In this document: positions 39,586 through 49,088 of the stretch, one piece after another
Layout of the letters: each line of letters begins with the position of its first letter
Numbering within the stretch: position 1 is the stretch's first letter
Program-made: the position numbers and the translations under genes
Notes under the pieces: model-generated
Told to the model about the DNA's origin: nothing
The model's database searches: none
The model's input: the letters and a program-made list of their open reading frames with translations, nothing else
Assembly: GCF_047121295.1 (NCBI RefSeq)
Contig: NZ_CP139447.1
Span: 4,526,001 to 4,590,000, forward strand
Direction: 5' to 3'
Length of the DNA stretch: 64,000 nt
DNA from: Longispora sp047121295
Lineage (GTDB): Bacteria; Actinomycetota; Actinomycetes; Mycobacteriales; Micromonosporaceae

Positions 39586-41055
39586 CTACAGGTCCACGTT
39601 CGACACCTCGAACGTCTGCACCGTGCGCGGGTCGAACCAGGACCAGAACCGGCTCCCGTGCAGGGTGGTGTCCGCGTGGTAGGTGTAGCGGTCCCCGCCG
39701 TCGGTGTTCGTGCACCACCGCCCGACGAGGGCCCCGTCCGAGCCGGGCCTGGTGAACCGGGACAGATCGTAGTCCAGCCACTGGCCGGCGCCGTGGTTGG
39801 TGGCCACGATCACCAGGGTCCGCCGGGCCGCGTCGTACGCCGCCACCGTGTTCGGGTCCCCGCTGTCCAGGATCCGCATCCCGGGCCGGATGTGCCGGGA
39901 GTACTGGGCCATCACGAAGTACTTCGTCGCCACCGCCCCCGGGGTCATCCCCGGCTGGCCGAAGCCGTCGATGCCGACCATGCCCCACCAACCGTCCACG
40001 ACCTGCCAGTACACCCAGCCGGTCGGGTGCAGCCAGCGCAGGTCACAGTTGATCACGTCGGACATCGTCATCCCCGACCCGTCGCCGTCGCCGTACTCGG
40101 TGTTCCAGATCCCCTTGCCGGCCGCCTGGGCCGCGCCGTACAGCAGGTCCCGCCGGCCGCCGAGCCCCTGGTAGCCGTGGGTGTTGATCCGGCCAACCTT
40201 CGCCCTGGTACCGGCGTCGAACGACCCGAAGGTGGCCCGCGCGTCGTCGTAGCCCCACGCGTCCATCCCGGCGACCTTCATCCACCACAGGTCCCGCTGG
40301 TCGAGCTGGGTGCGCAGCTCGTTGACCAGCCGGGCCTGCGAGCCCCGCTCGAAGTGGCAGCCCTCCTGGCCGTGCCCCCACGAGCCGCCCCACGCGCCGT
40401 CCGGCTCGTTCACCGGCTGCACCGAGGTGAAGTCCACGCCCCAGTGGTCGTGCGCGTACCGGGCGATCGTGGCCAGGTACGCCGCGTGCCGGCCATAGTT
40501 CTGATCCTGGAGGTTCTCGCCGCCGTCGACCGCCCCGAACGGGTCGTCGTTGCGGGTCATCCACCACATCGGCGAGTTGGAGAACAGCTCGAACGTGTTC
40601 GCGCCCCGGTCCCGGGCGAGCCACATCATGTCCCGCTGGAACGAGTCCGCGTACCAGTTCCAGCTCGCCGAGGACGGGTCCGCGCTGTACCAGTCCAGCT
40701 GGTACCCCTCGATCTGTTTGAAGCCGCCGATCCCGGGCGCGGGCCGGCTCCCGATCGGCCGGTCGGTGCAGGCCCCCGCGTTGTACCGGACGATGTTCAG
40801 CCCCAGCCCGGGCAGGTCCTCGCCCCGGTAGCGCACCTGGTTCCGGGTGAAGAACAGATCCGCCATCGTGGTGTCGTGCCCGAAGGCCTTGGCCCACCAG
40901 GCCAGAGACGTGCCCCAGCCCTCCCAGGTGCCCCAGTTCGACCGGGGGTCGATCGTGGCGACGGCGGCGTGCGCCGGGCCGCCGAGCAGCGCGGATCCGG
41001 CCACCGCCCCGGCGGGTACGGCGAGCAGGGCACGCAGTGCGGTACGACGTCTCAT
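39586..41055 (-). CDS. Tat-exported GH30 endo-beta-1,6-galactanase-like glycosidase
   Basis: 489 aa. A twin-arginine-like signal (MRRRTALRALLAVPAGAVAG) is followed by a GH30 barrel: GWGTSLAWWAKAFG, LGLNIVRYNAGAC, the acid/base Glu217 in QPVNEPDGAW and the nucleophile Glu320 in GIWNTEYGDGDG. A C-terminal beta-sandwich ends at residue 489. The W-rich WGTSLAWWA opening and NEPDGAW fit endo-beta-1,6-galactanases (GH30 subfamily 5-like). With the GH27 enzyme it points to degradation of plant arabinogalactan side chains. Divergent from the DUF2625 gene. Confidence 0.88.
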   Translation of the reverse strand: MRRRTALRALLAVPAGAVAGSALLGGPAHAAVATIDPRSNWGTWEGWGTSLAWWAKAFGHDTTMADLFFTRNQVRYRGEDLPGLGLNIVRYNAGACTDRPIGSRPAPGIGGFKQIEGYQLDWYSADPSSASWNWYADSFQRDMMWLARDRGANTFELFSNSPMWWMTRNDDPFGAVDGGENLQDQNYGRHAAYLATIARYAHDHWGVDFTSVQPVNEPDGAWGGSWGHGQEGCHFERGSQARLVNELRTQLDQRDLWWMKVAGMDAWGYDDARATFGSFDAGTRAKVGRINTHGYQGLGGRRDLLYGAAQAAGKGIWNTEYGDGDGSGMTMSDVINCDLRWLHPTGWVYWQVVDGWWGMVGIDGFGQPGMTPGAVATKYFVMAQYSRHIRPGMRILDSGDPNTVAAYDAARRTLVIVATNHGAGQWLDYDLSRFTRPGSDGALVGRWCTNTDGGDRYTYHADTTLHGSRFWSWFDPRTVQTFEVSNVDL

Positions 41056-41177
41056 CGGGTCCTCCTTGTCACGGGTGCGCGGAGGCTAATCGATGCCGCT
41101 GGATTATCACTGTCAATCGAGGTCGAGCGGCCGCGGGCCCGGGATACCGTGGACGGCGGCCCTGGCATGATCCACAG

Positions 41178-41870
41178 ATGCCGACGATCGAAGAGCTGAC
41201 CGGGGTGGCGGAACCCGCGTGGCCCGAACTGCGCGAGGAGCTCGCCGGCGGGGCCGTCCGGGTCGAGGTGCTGCCCACCGATGAGGCCACCGGCCGGGAG
41301 TGCCTGCTCGGACTGCAGGTGACCGCCCGGTCCAGGCTCGGCGCGTTGGCCCTGCACACCGCCGGACTGCTCGTGGATCACGGTTGGCTGCGGGTCCTCG
41401 GCGCCGGCGATCCGGCTCGCGGACTCCTGGGGCTCCTCGACGGTACGGACCCGAGCGGCGGCCAGCCATCGATACTGGTCGGGTACGACGTACTGGGCGG
41501 CCGGTTCGAACTCAACGGCGCCGACCCTTCCGTTCTCGGCCGACCCGGCGACCCCGGTGAACTCTGCTACTTCGGGCCCGACACCCTCAGCTGGGCGAAC
41601 CTGGGCTGCGGGCACGGCCAGTGGCTGTCGTGGATCGCCGCCGGCGGCACCACGGCGTTCTACGCCGACCTGCGCTGGCCCGGCTGGGAGGACGAGACCA
41701 GGCCGCTGGCCCTGGACCACGGCCTCGCGGTGTACCCGTTCCTGTGGAGCCAGGAAGCCCGCCAGCACCTCGCCGGTACGAGCCGGCGGTCGGTGCCTGT
41801 CGCCGAACTGTTCGGATCGCAGAAGGACTTCGCCGCGCGACTCGGTCGATCAGACCCGGCGGGCCCATGA
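41178..41870 (+). CDS. DUF2625 family protein
   Basis: 230 aa starting MPTIEELTGVAEPAWPELRE. Typical DUF2625 blocks are present: LGLQVTARSRLGALALHTAGLLVDHGWLRVLGAG, PSILVGYDVLGGRFELNG, then PGELCYFGPDTLSWANLGCGHGQWLSWIAAGG, and FYADLRWPGWEDE. Distant relatives are SUKH/SMI1-type immunity proteins, but I cannot show that link here. The stop overlaps the next small gene (ATGA, 41867-41870). Confidence 0.82.
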   Translation: MPTIEELTGVAEPAWPELREELAGGAVRVEVLPTDEATGRECLLGLQVTARSRLGALALHTAGLLVDHGWLRVLGAGDPARGLLGLLDGTDPSGGQPSILVGYDVLGGRFELNGADPSVLGRPGDPGELCYFGPDTLSWANLGCGHGQWLSWIAAGGTTAFYADLRWPGWEDETRPLALDHGLAVYPFLWSQEARQHLAGTSRRSVPVAELFGSQKDFAARLGRSDPAGP

Positions 41871-42010
41871 CCACCGACGACTTCGAGCAGGACCAGCCCT
41901 GGTACCCCATCAGCGTTCTTGGTGGTCCCGTCCCCGCCGCCGGCGGCATCCCGGAGTCACCGCTGGCCCCGTTCGCCCAGCGACGGGCCACCGGAGCCGA
42001 TCCCCGGTGA
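41867..42010 (+). CDS. 47-aa hypothetical protein coupled to DUF2625
   Basis: A small product, MTTDDFEQDQPWYPISVLGG..., rich in acidic residues at the N-terminus and Pro/Ala after it. ATG 41867 overlaps the DUF2625 stop by ATGA, the main support for its being translated. The aromatic DQPWYPISVLGG segment is unusual. No family recognised. Confidence 0.5.
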   Translation: MTTDDFEQDQPWYPISVLGGPVPAAGGIPESPLAPFAQRRATGADPR

Positions 42011-42037
42011 CCCGCCGCGCGTTTCGTCACGTCCCGT

Positions 42038-42451
42038 CTACCACCAAGGCTTGGTGCAGACGATCTCCGGGCGGTTGCCGGCCTTGCCGCAGGCCCGCAT
42101 CACCTTGCCGTTGTCGTTGAACACGTCCGTGAAGGTGCCCGTGCCGGACGTGATCGTGGTGATGCTCAGCTGCTCCCAGATGGCGCCCCCGTTGTAACTG
42201 CGGTCCACCCACACCTGGTCGCCGACGGATCCGTTGCTGATCCGGCCCCAGGCACAGATCTGGTTGGAGTTGGCCCGCAGCTCGATGGTGCGACCCCACA
42301 CTGTCACGGCGGGGAGGGCCGTGATCGGCGAGTTGTAGTTGCAGCCGTCGGCGGCCTGGGCGGACGTCGGCGCGATCGCGAGCAGTGCCGTGCTGGCGAT
42401 CGTGACCGAGGCCAGGGTGGCCGCGGTGCGCAGTTTGGTGGTGATCGACAT
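42038..42451 (-). CDS. small secreted protein of unknown function
   Basis: 137 aa. A clear Sec signal (MSITTKLRTAATLASVTIASTALLAIAPTSAQA) is followed by a 104-residue mature part with four Cys that may form two disulfides (DGCNYNS, NQICAWG, MRACGKAG, EIVCTKPWW). It contains TVWGRTIELRANSNQICAWGRI and GDQVWVDRSYNGG. This resembles small secreted actinobacterial proteins whose role is unknown, with a beta-rich predicted fold. It converges with the 47-aa gene, 27 bases apart. Confidence 0.75.
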   Translation of the reverse strand: MSITTKLRTAATLASVTIASTALLAIAPTSAQAADGCNYNSPITALPAVTVWGRTIELRANSNQICAWGRISNGSVGDQVWVDRSYNGGAIWEQLSITTITSGTGTFTDVFNDNGKVMRACGKAGNRPEIVCTKPWW

Positions 42452-42596
42452 GCGTTTCCCTCACTGTCTGATGTGGTGGCGGGCGACTCGACGGTGCCGC
42501 GGACCCCCGCGACCCTCCCGGCCAGGCGAGTTGTCCCCCCGGCAGCCCTGAGTCCACTGTGTCAGGAAGGTCCTACAAAACGCCTTCAGATGAGCT

Positions 42597-45500
42597 TCAT
42601 CGCGATGGTGCGACCCGGGCCGCCGAATCAGCCGGGTACGACGCGGCGTCGACGGCCGCCCGTGACCGGTGTGCCAGGGCCAGGGCCTTCCGCTCGTCGG
42701 CCGGGTATCCGCTGTCCACCACCACGCCCAGCGCCCGTTCCGCCGCCGCCCGGGCCTCCTCCGGTCGCCCGGCCGCCAGGTGCGCGGCCCCGGCGACGGT
42801 CCATGCCCGGCGGAGCAGGTGGCGCAGCTGGCGGTGCGAGGTGAAGGCGACCGCGTCGGCGGCCAGCCGGACCGCTTCGTCGGGGTCGGCTTCGGCCAGC
42901 GCCGTGGCGAGCCCGACCAGCGCCCTGGCCTCCACGCCGGCGTTGCCCATCCCGCGAGCCAGGTTCAGCGCCTCGCGGTGCAGTTCGGCGGCCAGCCCGG
43001 TCCGGCCGAGGGCGCACTGGGCGTCGGCCAGGCCGACCAGGCCGTTGAGCAGCGCGCCATGGTCCCCGGTCGCCCGGCCGCTGCGGACCACCCGGGCCAG
43101 GTACTCCACCGCTTCGGCGTGCCGGCCGCCGTCGTGGAGGGCGCGGCCGATCGCGAGCTGGGTCATCGTCTCGCCGAACGGGTCGCCGGCGGCCCGGTAC
43201 CAGTCCAGAGCCCGGTGCAGCCCGGCCAGCGCGTCGGCGCTCTGGCCGAGGGCGGCCTGGTAGCCGGCCTGGTGGATCAGAGCCACGGTCGCCAGGTGCG
43301 CCATCCGTGGCTCGGCCGCCCGGTACGCGGCGCCGGCCAGTGCCGCCGCCCGCCTGGTCTCGCCCCCGTCGTGCAGCACGTGGGTCAGATTGATGGTCGC
43401 CACCACCCAGCCCCGGCTGCCCGCCGGGAGCAGGCGCAACGCCTCCTCCAGCATCGGCGACGCCGCCGGCTCACCCAGGGTGACCATGAGGCCGCCGTAC
43501 TCGCCCAGCACCGTCGCCTCGCCCTCCCGGTGCCCGAGCCGCCGGAACAGGCCCAGGGCCTCGGCGTACTGCTCGGCGGCCCGCCGGGGCTCGACCACGG
43601 TGTGCACGAGCATGGCCATCGCGGCCAGGAGGGCGGCCTCGGCCAGCCGGGCACCGGCCGCCCTCGCCGCCCGGTGACCGATCCGGAGCGTGTCCAGCCA
43701 GCCCTCGGTGAACAGAACCTGGTTGTGGTGGGCCCGCAGGCAGTCCACCAACCGGTACGCGGTGTCCGGGTCACCGTCCCCGGCGGCGTGCCGGGCCAGG
43801 GCGGCCATCGTGGCCGCTTCCCTGTCCAGCCAGTCCCGCCCCGCCGACAGGTCGAACAGCGGCGGGGCCTCGTCGGGCCGGTCGGACACCCGGATCAGGT
43901 CCGGCTGCACCACCAGGGCGGCGGCGTCGGCGGTGGACACGTACCAGTCCCGCAGCCGGGCCAGCGCCTCGGCCGCCTCGGTCGGGTCGGCCTGCTCGGC
44001 GGCGTACACCCGGAGCAGGTCGTGCAGCCGGTAGCGGGACGCGCCGTCGCGTTCGACCAGGTGCGCGGCGGCCAGCCGGGCGAGCACGGCCCGGGACTCG
44101 CGGACGGGCCAGCCGGAGAGCGCGGCCAGCCCGTCCGGCCCGAGGGTGTCGGCCGGCACGCGGCCGAACAGCCGGAACAGCCGACGGGCCGGTGCGGGCA
44201 GCCGCCGGTACGACGACTCGAACGCCAGCCGCATGGTGGCCTGCGGGTCGCCGGCCACCGACAGCGCGTCCAGCCGGTCCGGGCCGGCGAGTTCGTCCAA
44301 CTGGGCCCGCAGCTCCGGCCCGGACAGCCCGGCCAGGTTGGCGGCGGCGATCCGCAACGCCAGGGGGAGCCCGCCGCACCGCCGAATGATCTCCTCTCCC
44401 AGGTCCGGGTCGCCCAGGCTCCCTGGTGCGCCGCCCACGACCCCCGCCGCCGGAGCTCCGGCCGGATTCCCCGGCGTGGCGCCGGCCGGCCGGGGGGCGG
44501 TCGCGTCGAGCATGGTCGTCAGCAGCGCGCGGGCGTCCGCGTGGTCGAGGTCGCGCAGTTCGATCCGGTACGCGCCGTCCACCGCCGCCAGCCCGCGCAG
44601 CTCGTCGCGGCTGGTGACCAGGACCGCGCTGCCGGGCGAGCCAGGGAGCACCGCCCTGACCTGGTCGGCGTCGGCGACGTCGTCGAGCAGGATCAGCACC
44701 CTGCGGTCGGCGAGCCGGTCGCGGAGCGCGGCGGTCCGGGCCGCCGGGTCGTCGGGCACATGGGCCGCGCCCGACGCGCGGAGCAGATCGCCGAGGGCGT
44801 GCGCGAGGTCGGCAGGCGCGGCGCCGTGCGTCCCGAGTGGCAGGTGCCACTGCCCGTCGGGGAACCGGTCGCTGACCCGGTGGGCCAGCCGGGCCGCGAA
44901 CGCGCTCTTGCCGGCCCCGGGCGGCCCGGTGACCGCGACCAGCGGCACCGACCCCGCCGTGAGCCGGTCGGCGCCGAGCCGCGACTGTTCGGCCCGGCCG
45001 ACGAACCCGGGCACCTCCGGTGGCAGGGTGCGCAGCACGGTCCAGCCCGACCCGGCCCGGGGCGCGTCCAGCCCGGGATCGGCCCGCAGCAGGGACCCGT
45101 ACAGTTCCCGCAGCTCCGTGCCGGGATCGACCCCCAGGTCCTCGGCGAGCCGGTGAGTGATCGTCCAGTACGCGTCGATCGCCTCGGACTGCCGGCCGGA
45201 CCGGTACAGCGCAAGCACCAGTTGTGCCCAGAACCGCTCCCGGAGCGGGTGCACGGCGGTCAGCTCCCGGAGCGGGCCGATCAGGTCGGCGTGCCCGCCG
45301 GCATCGAGGTCCAGGTCCATCAGCCGCTCGCGGGCCAGCAGGTACCGCTCGGTCAGGGCTGCGGCGTCCAGGGCGCGCACCGCCTCGGAGTCGACGTCCA
45401 CGCACACGGGGCCGCGCCACAGCCCGACCGCCGCGCGCAGCGCCGGCACCGGTCCGGCCGGGTCCGTGCCAGCCTCGGCGAGCAACGCGTCGAACCGGAG

Positions 45501-45791
45501 CATGTCCAGTCGCTCGGGGAGCAGATCCATCTGGTACCCGCCGGCCACGGTCCGCACCGACCCCGGTCCGAGGGCGGTGCGCAGCCGGGTGACGTACACG
45601 TGAAGCGCCCGGCGGGGCTGGGCGGGCAGTCGACCCTCCCACAGGCGGTCGGCGAGCAGGTCGACGCCGACCGGTTCGTTGGCCCGGAGCAACAGGACCG
45701 CCAGCAGCACCCGGACCTTGCCGGCGGCGACCGCCACGTCCCGGCCGTCGCGCCGCACCACGAGCGGCCCGAGCACCCCGTACTCCGTCAC
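42597..45791 (-). CDS. AfsR/SARP-family regulator (BTAD + NB-ARC + TPR)
   Basis: About 1064 aa. Residues 1-90 are an OmpR-like DNA-binding domain (VTEYGVLGPLVVRRDGR, ALHVYVTRLRTALGP, VRTVAGGYQMDL). The BTAD helical domain follows (HPLRERFWAQLVLALYRSGRQSEAIDAY), then NB-ARC with Walker A TGPPGAGKS, Walker B LILLDDVAD and GGLPLALRIAA, then TPRs to the end. GTG 45791 is preferred because the domain starts there; a longer reading from 45851 adds 20 residues. SARPs activate antibiotic or other specialised-metabolite genes, usually nearby, but no large biosynthetic cluster is visible in the window. Confidence 0.92.
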   Translation of the reverse strand: MTEYGVLGPLVVRRDGRDVAVAAGKVRVLLAVLLLRANEPVGVDLLADRLWEGRLPAQPRRALHVYVTRLRTALGPGSVRTVAGGYQMDLLPERLDMLRFDALLAEAGTDPAGPVPALRAAVGLWRGPVCVDVDSEAVRALDAAALTERYLLARERLMDLDLDAGGHADLIGPLRELTAVHPLRERFWAQLVLALYRSGRQSEAIDAYWTITHRLAEDLGVDPGTELRELYGSLLRADPGLDAPRAGSGWTVLRTLPPEVPGFVGRAEQSRLGADRLTAGSVPLVAVTGPPGAGKSAFAARLAHRVSDRFPDGQWHLPLGTHGAAPADLAHALGDLLRASGAAHVPDDPAARTAALRDRLADRRVLILLDDVADADQVRAVLPGSPGSAVLVTSRDELRGLAAVDGAYRIELRDLDHADARALLTTMLDATAPRPAGATPGNPAGAPAAGVVGGAPGSLGDPDLGEEIIRRCGGLPLALRIAAANLAGLSGPELRAQLDELAGPDRLDALSVAGDPQATMRLAFESSYRRLPAPARRLFRLFGRVPADTLGPDGLAALSGWPVRESRAVLARLAAAHLVERDGASRYRLHDLLRVYAAEQADPTEAAEALARLRDWYVSTADAAALVVQPDLIRVSDRPDEAPPLFDLSAGRDWLDREAATMAALARHAAGDGDPDTAYRLVDCLRAHHNQVLFTEGWLDTLRIGHRAARAAGARLAEAALLAAMAMLVHTVVEPRRAAEQYAEALGLFRRLGHREGEATVLGEYGGLMVTLGEPAASPMLEEALRLLPAGSRGWVVATINLTHVLHDGGETRRAAALAGAAYRAAEPRMAHLATVALIHQAGYQAALGQSADALAGLHRALDWYRAAGDPFGETMTQLAIGRALHDGGRHAEAVEYLARVVRSGRATGDHGALLNGLVGLADAQCALGRTGLAAELHREALNLARGMGNAGVEARALVGLATALAEADPDEAVRLAADAVAFTSHRQLRHLLRRAWTVAGAAHLAAGRPEEARAAAERALGVVVDSGYPADERKALALAHRSRAAVDAASYPADSAARVAPSR

Positions 45792-45911
45792 AGCAGGCCA
45801 CCGGCGACGCGCATGTTCCCCCCAGCATGGATCCGTCCCACCCGGGGTCAACCGTACCTGTCACCTCACAAATCAGGTGCTACCCACCTGTGGGCACACG
45901 CGCCAACCAGA

Positions 45912-46271
45912 TCACCAGTGTGGACGGATCGCGTCGGTGATGAGACGCGCGGTCGCGTGCGGATCGGCGACCTGCAGCACCAGCTCCGTGAAGTCCTCCT
46001 CGACCAGGTCGATGACGACGGCCCGGTCCGGGTCACGCACGTCCCAGAACGCCCGCCCGTCGGCCGAGCGGTAGGTGCCGGCGGCGAGGATGCCCGGCAG
46101 GTACGTGCCCGGCAGGCGCAACCCGCGCGGCCGTCGGGAGCGGGCCGGGTCGACGACCGCGCCGCGGACGTGCGCGAGCGGGATCCTCAGCCGGCCCTTG
46201 AGGGCCCACAGCTTGTGCATGCCCTCGATCTCGACCAGCAGTTCGTCGCCCGACACGCTCACCAGCGCCAT
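45912..46271 (-). CDS. conserved hypothetical protein (PH-like)
   Basis: 119 aa starting MALVSVSGDELLVEIEGMHKLWALKGRLRIPLAHVRGA. The body RLPGTYLPGILAAGTYRSADGRAFWDVRDPDRAVVIDL and the closing LVLQVADPHATARLI resemble a common actinobacterial family with a bacterial PH-like fold. Function unknown; no membrane segment. ATG 46271 begins the conserved part. The adjacent 46272-46521 stretch has no gene. Confidence 0.75.
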   Translation of the reverse strand: MALVSVSGDELLVEIEGMHKLWALKGRLRIPLAHVRGAVVDPARSRRPRGLRLPGTYLPGILAAGTYRSADGRAFWDVRDPDRAVVIDLVEEDFTELVLQVADPHATARLITDAIRPHW

Positions 46272-46521
46272 GCTGCGACGGTACCCGAATAGTGCCTGCT
46301 CAAGGCGGGCTTTGCGAACGTCCGCCCGGCCCCGTGACGACGCCTGCCGGGCAGATCCCGACGCCGCGTCGGACGCCGTCCAGATGTCCATTCTCGACAC
46401 TGTCGACGTCGGACTCCGGAGCCTCGTCGGCAATGCCGTCAGGCCTGGGGCGCGCCGTAGCGGATCGGCGACCGCGCCACCGCCGCCGAACGCGCTGGCG
46501 GGTGCGTCGCCAGGGACGACT

Positions 46522-47748
46522 TCACGGCCCGGCGCGCAACCGCGCGATCAGGCTGGTCAGGTGGTCGCGTTCGGCGGCGTTCGCGGTGAGCGGCAGGGCC
46601 TCCTCGTAGCAGGTCAGCGCCTCCGCCGTGCGGCCCGACCGGCGCAGGAGGTCGGCGCGGGCGGCGGCCAGGTAGCCGTACCCGGCCAGGCACGGCTCGT
46701 CGAGGAGCGGCTCCAGGGCGGCGAGCCCGGCCTCGGGGCCGTCCCGCATGCCGAGTGCGACGGCCCGGTTCAGGTCCACCACCGGGCCCGGCCACAGTCG
46801 GCGCAGCAGGTCGTACAGCGCCACGATCTCCTCCCAGTCGGTGTCCGCCCAGCTCGGGGACTCCGCGTGCACCGCCGCGATGGCCGCCTGCACCGCGTAC
46901 CGGGACGGCGGGTGTCCGCGCAGCGCGGCGGTGAGCAGGTCAACGCCCTCCGCGATGGCGGCCCGGTCCCACCCGGAGCGGTCCTGCTCGGCCAGCGGGA
47001 CGAACCGGCCGTCGCGGACCCGACCGGCCCGGCGCGCGTCGGTGAGCAGCAGCAACGCGAGGAGCGCGTCGACCTGGGGGCCGGGCAGCAGCTCGCGCAG
47101 CATCCGGGCCAGCCCGACCGCGCGGTCGACGAGGTCCGCGCGGATCAGCCCGTCACCGGCCGGTGCGGTGTGCCCGGCGGTGAAGACGAGGTGCACGACC
47201 TCGCAGACCGCGTCGAGCCGGGCCGGGAGATCCTCGGCGGCCGGCACCCGGTACGGGATCCGCGCGGCGGCGATCTTCTTCTTCGCCCGGGTGATCCGGG
47301 CCGTCATCGCCGTCTCCCGGACCAGGAGGACCCGCGCCACCTCGGCCGTCGACAGCCCGCACACCAGCCGCAGCGTCAGTTCGACCTGGGTACGGCGGTC
47401 CAGCGCCGGGTGGCAGCAGGTGAACACCAGCCGCAGCCGGTCGTCGGGGACGGCATCCGGTTCCTCGGCGGGGACGTCGTCGACCACGAGCAGCGGCAGT
47501 GCCCGCCGCCACAGCGATTCGCGGCGAAGGAGATCCAGGGCCCGGTTCCGCGCGACCGTCACCAGCCAGGAGCCGGGGCGTTCCGGCGGGCCGGTGCGCC
47601 GCCACGCTTCCACGGCCCGGGCGTAGGCGTCCTGGGCGCACTCCTCCGCCAGGTCGATGTCCCGGGTGACCCGCACGGTCGCAGCCAGGACGCGCGCCCA
47701 GTGTTCGCGGTGGGCGTGCGCGACCGCGCACCCGGCCCGGTCGCGCAC
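46522..47748 (-). CDS. ECF42-type RNA polymerase sigma factor with C-terminal extension
   Basis: 408 aa. Sigma region 2 (HREHWARVLAATVRVTRDIDLAEECAQDAYARAVEAW, SWLVTVARNRALDLLRRES) and region 4 (LRLVCGLSTAEVARVLLVRETAMTARITRAKKKI) are followed by a long helical DUF6596/TPR-like tail typical of ECF42. No anti-sigma gene is present. The upstream gene encodes a DGPF (YciI) protein, the standard ECF42 partner, ending 5 bases before this GTG start. GGGGAG precedes the GTG. It probably controls its own operon; the signal is unknown. Confidence 0.9.
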   Translation of the reverse strand: MRDRAGCAVAHAHREHWARVLAATVRVTRDIDLAEECAQDAYARAVEAWRRTGPPERPGSWLVTVARNRALDLLRRESLWRRALPLLVVDDVPAEEPDAVPDDRLRLVFTCCHPALDRRTQVELTLRLVCGLSTAEVARVLLVRETAMTARITRAKKKIAAARIPYRVPAAEDLPARLDAVCEVVHLVFTAGHTAPAGDGLIRADLVDRAVGLARMLRELLPGPQVDALLALLLLTDARRAGRVRDGRFVPLAEQDRSGWDRAAIAEGVDLLTAALRGHPPSRYAVQAAIAAVHAESPSWADTDWEEIVALYDLLRRLWPGPVVDLNRAVALGMRDGPEAGLAALEPLLDEPCLAGYGYLAAARADLLRRSGRTAEALTCYEEALPLTANAAERDHLTSLIARLRAGP

Positions 47749-47753
47749 CCCCG

Positions 47754-48092
47754 TCAGCTCCCCACCAGGGGCGTGATCTCCACGCCGCTGTGCCCGTGCC
47801 GCGTCTCGGCCAGCAGGTTCGCCAACGAGATCACCTCGTCCAGGTCGGCGGCCTCCAGCAGGTAGAACCCGCCGACGATCTCCTTGGTCTCCAGGAACGG
47901 CCCGTCGGTGACCCCCGCGCCGCGCAGGGTGGTCGCCATCGCGGGCGACTCGAGCTGACCGTGCGCGAGCACCGCCGTCCCCGCCCTGGTCCACAGCGCG
48001 CGGTGACCCCCGTCGATCTCCGCGCGCTCCTGTTCGGACATCGTCGCCCAACCGCTCTCGTCGCCGTAGATCAGCACCAGGTACTTCGCCAT
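47754..48092 (-). CDS. YciI/DGPF-domain protein
   Basis: 112 aa, starting MAKYLVLIYGDESGWATMSEQERAEID, with the DGPF motif in VTDGPFLETKEIVGGFYLLEA and a closing GVEITPLVG. The ferredoxin-like YciI fold has a conserved His/Asp pair of unknown chemistry. AAGGGGAACGGG precedes ATG 48092. It is the first gene of the pair with the ECF42 sigma factor and its standard companion. It may take part in signal sensing, but this is not established. Confidence 0.92.
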   Translation of the reverse strand: MAKYLVLIYGDESGWATMSEQERAEIDGGHRALWTRAGTAVLAHGQLESPAMATTLRGAGVTDGPFLETKEIVGGFYLLEAADLDEVISLANLLAETRHGHSGVEITPLVGS

Positions 48093-48251
48093 CCCGTTCC
48101 CCTTCCCTCGGGCCACCCGACGGGCCCTCTCACCTGTACGACGAACGGGCCGGCCCCGGACCGACAGTCCGGCCCGGCACACCGTAGCCGGATCGGTCGG
48201 CATGCTCCGGCACCGCGCGCCGAGCGACCGCACACCGGTAGGGTTCGTGTC

Positions 48252-49088
48252 ATGTCGACCAGGCTCGTGCTGCTCGGTACCGCCGGAGGTCCCACCCCGA
48301 AGCGGAGCCGCAGCGCGCCCGCGCAGGCCGTCGTGGTCGGGTCCGCGACGTATGTGATCGACTGCGGCAACGGGGTCGGCCGCCAGCTGGCCCTCGCCGG
48401 GATCGGCTTCGACAGCCTGCGCGCCGTCGCCGTGACCCATCACCACTCCGACCACAACGCCGACCTCGGCAACCTCCTGCTCCTGGCCTGGGCGGCGAAC
48501 CTGGCCACACCCGTCGACGTGTACGGGCCGGCGCCGGTCGCCGAGATGATGGACGCATACCTCACGTTCGCGCGCACGGACATCGAGACCCGCATCGACG
48601 ACGAGGGGCGCCCGGACCTGCGGGCGCTCATCCGGGCACACGACCTCGCCGGGCCCGGCCCCGTCCACGAGGACGACAACGTCCGCATCACCGCCGTCCG
48701 GGTCGACCATCCGCCGATGGACGCCTACGCGTACCGGATCGACACGGCCGACCGGTCCATCGTGATCTCCGGCGACACCCGGCCGTGCCCGGCCCTCGTC
48801 GAGCTGGCCCGGGGCGCCGACATCCTCGTACACGAGGCGATCCACCTGCCCAGCCTGGACCTGCCGCTGTCCCAGACGAACGGCACCCGCCTACGGGAAC
48901 ACCTCCTCGGCTCGCACACCACGCCGGCCGACGCGGGCAAGGTCGCCGCCGAGGCGGGCGTGGCGACCCTCGTGCTGTCGCACCTGGTACCCGCCGACGC
49001 GGACATACCCGACGAGGTCTGGGCCGCCGAGGCCCGCCGGAACTTCACCGGCGAGATCATCGTCGGCGCCGACCTGATGACGCTCTAG
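48252..49088 (+). CDS. MBL-fold metallo-hydrolase (RNase Z-like)
   Basis: 278 aa with the metal-binding signature VTHHHSDHNADLG (HxHxDH), a later Asp in ISGDTRPC, and the terminal His in LVLSHLVPAD. It starts MSTRLVLLGTAGGPTPKRSRSA, as in ElaC/arylsulfatase-type MBL enzymes. The long RNase Z exosite arm is not present, so it is more likely an aryl or alkyl hydrolase than the tRNA-processing enzyme. ATG 48252 starts the fold directly. A sulfatase follows 216 bases later, but no coupling is seen. Confidence 0.87.
   Translation: MSTRLVLLGTAGGPTPKRSRSAPAQAVVVGSATYVIDCGNGVGRQLALAGIGFDSLRAVAVTHHHSDHNADLGNLLLLAWAANLATPVDVYGPAPVAEMMDAYLTFARTDIETRIDDEGRPDLRALIRAHDLAGPGPVHEDDNVRITAVRVDHPPMDAYAYRIDTADRSIVISGDTRPCPALVELARGADILVHEAIHLPSLDLPLSQTNGTRLREHLLGSHTTPADAGKVAAEAGVATLVLSHLVPADADIPDEVWAAEARRNFTGEIIVGADLMTL

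Noticed and set aside
42597..45791. Marker of a specialised-metabolite cluster
   Set aside because: No polyketide, peptide-synthetase, terpene or tailoring genes flank this SARP within the window.
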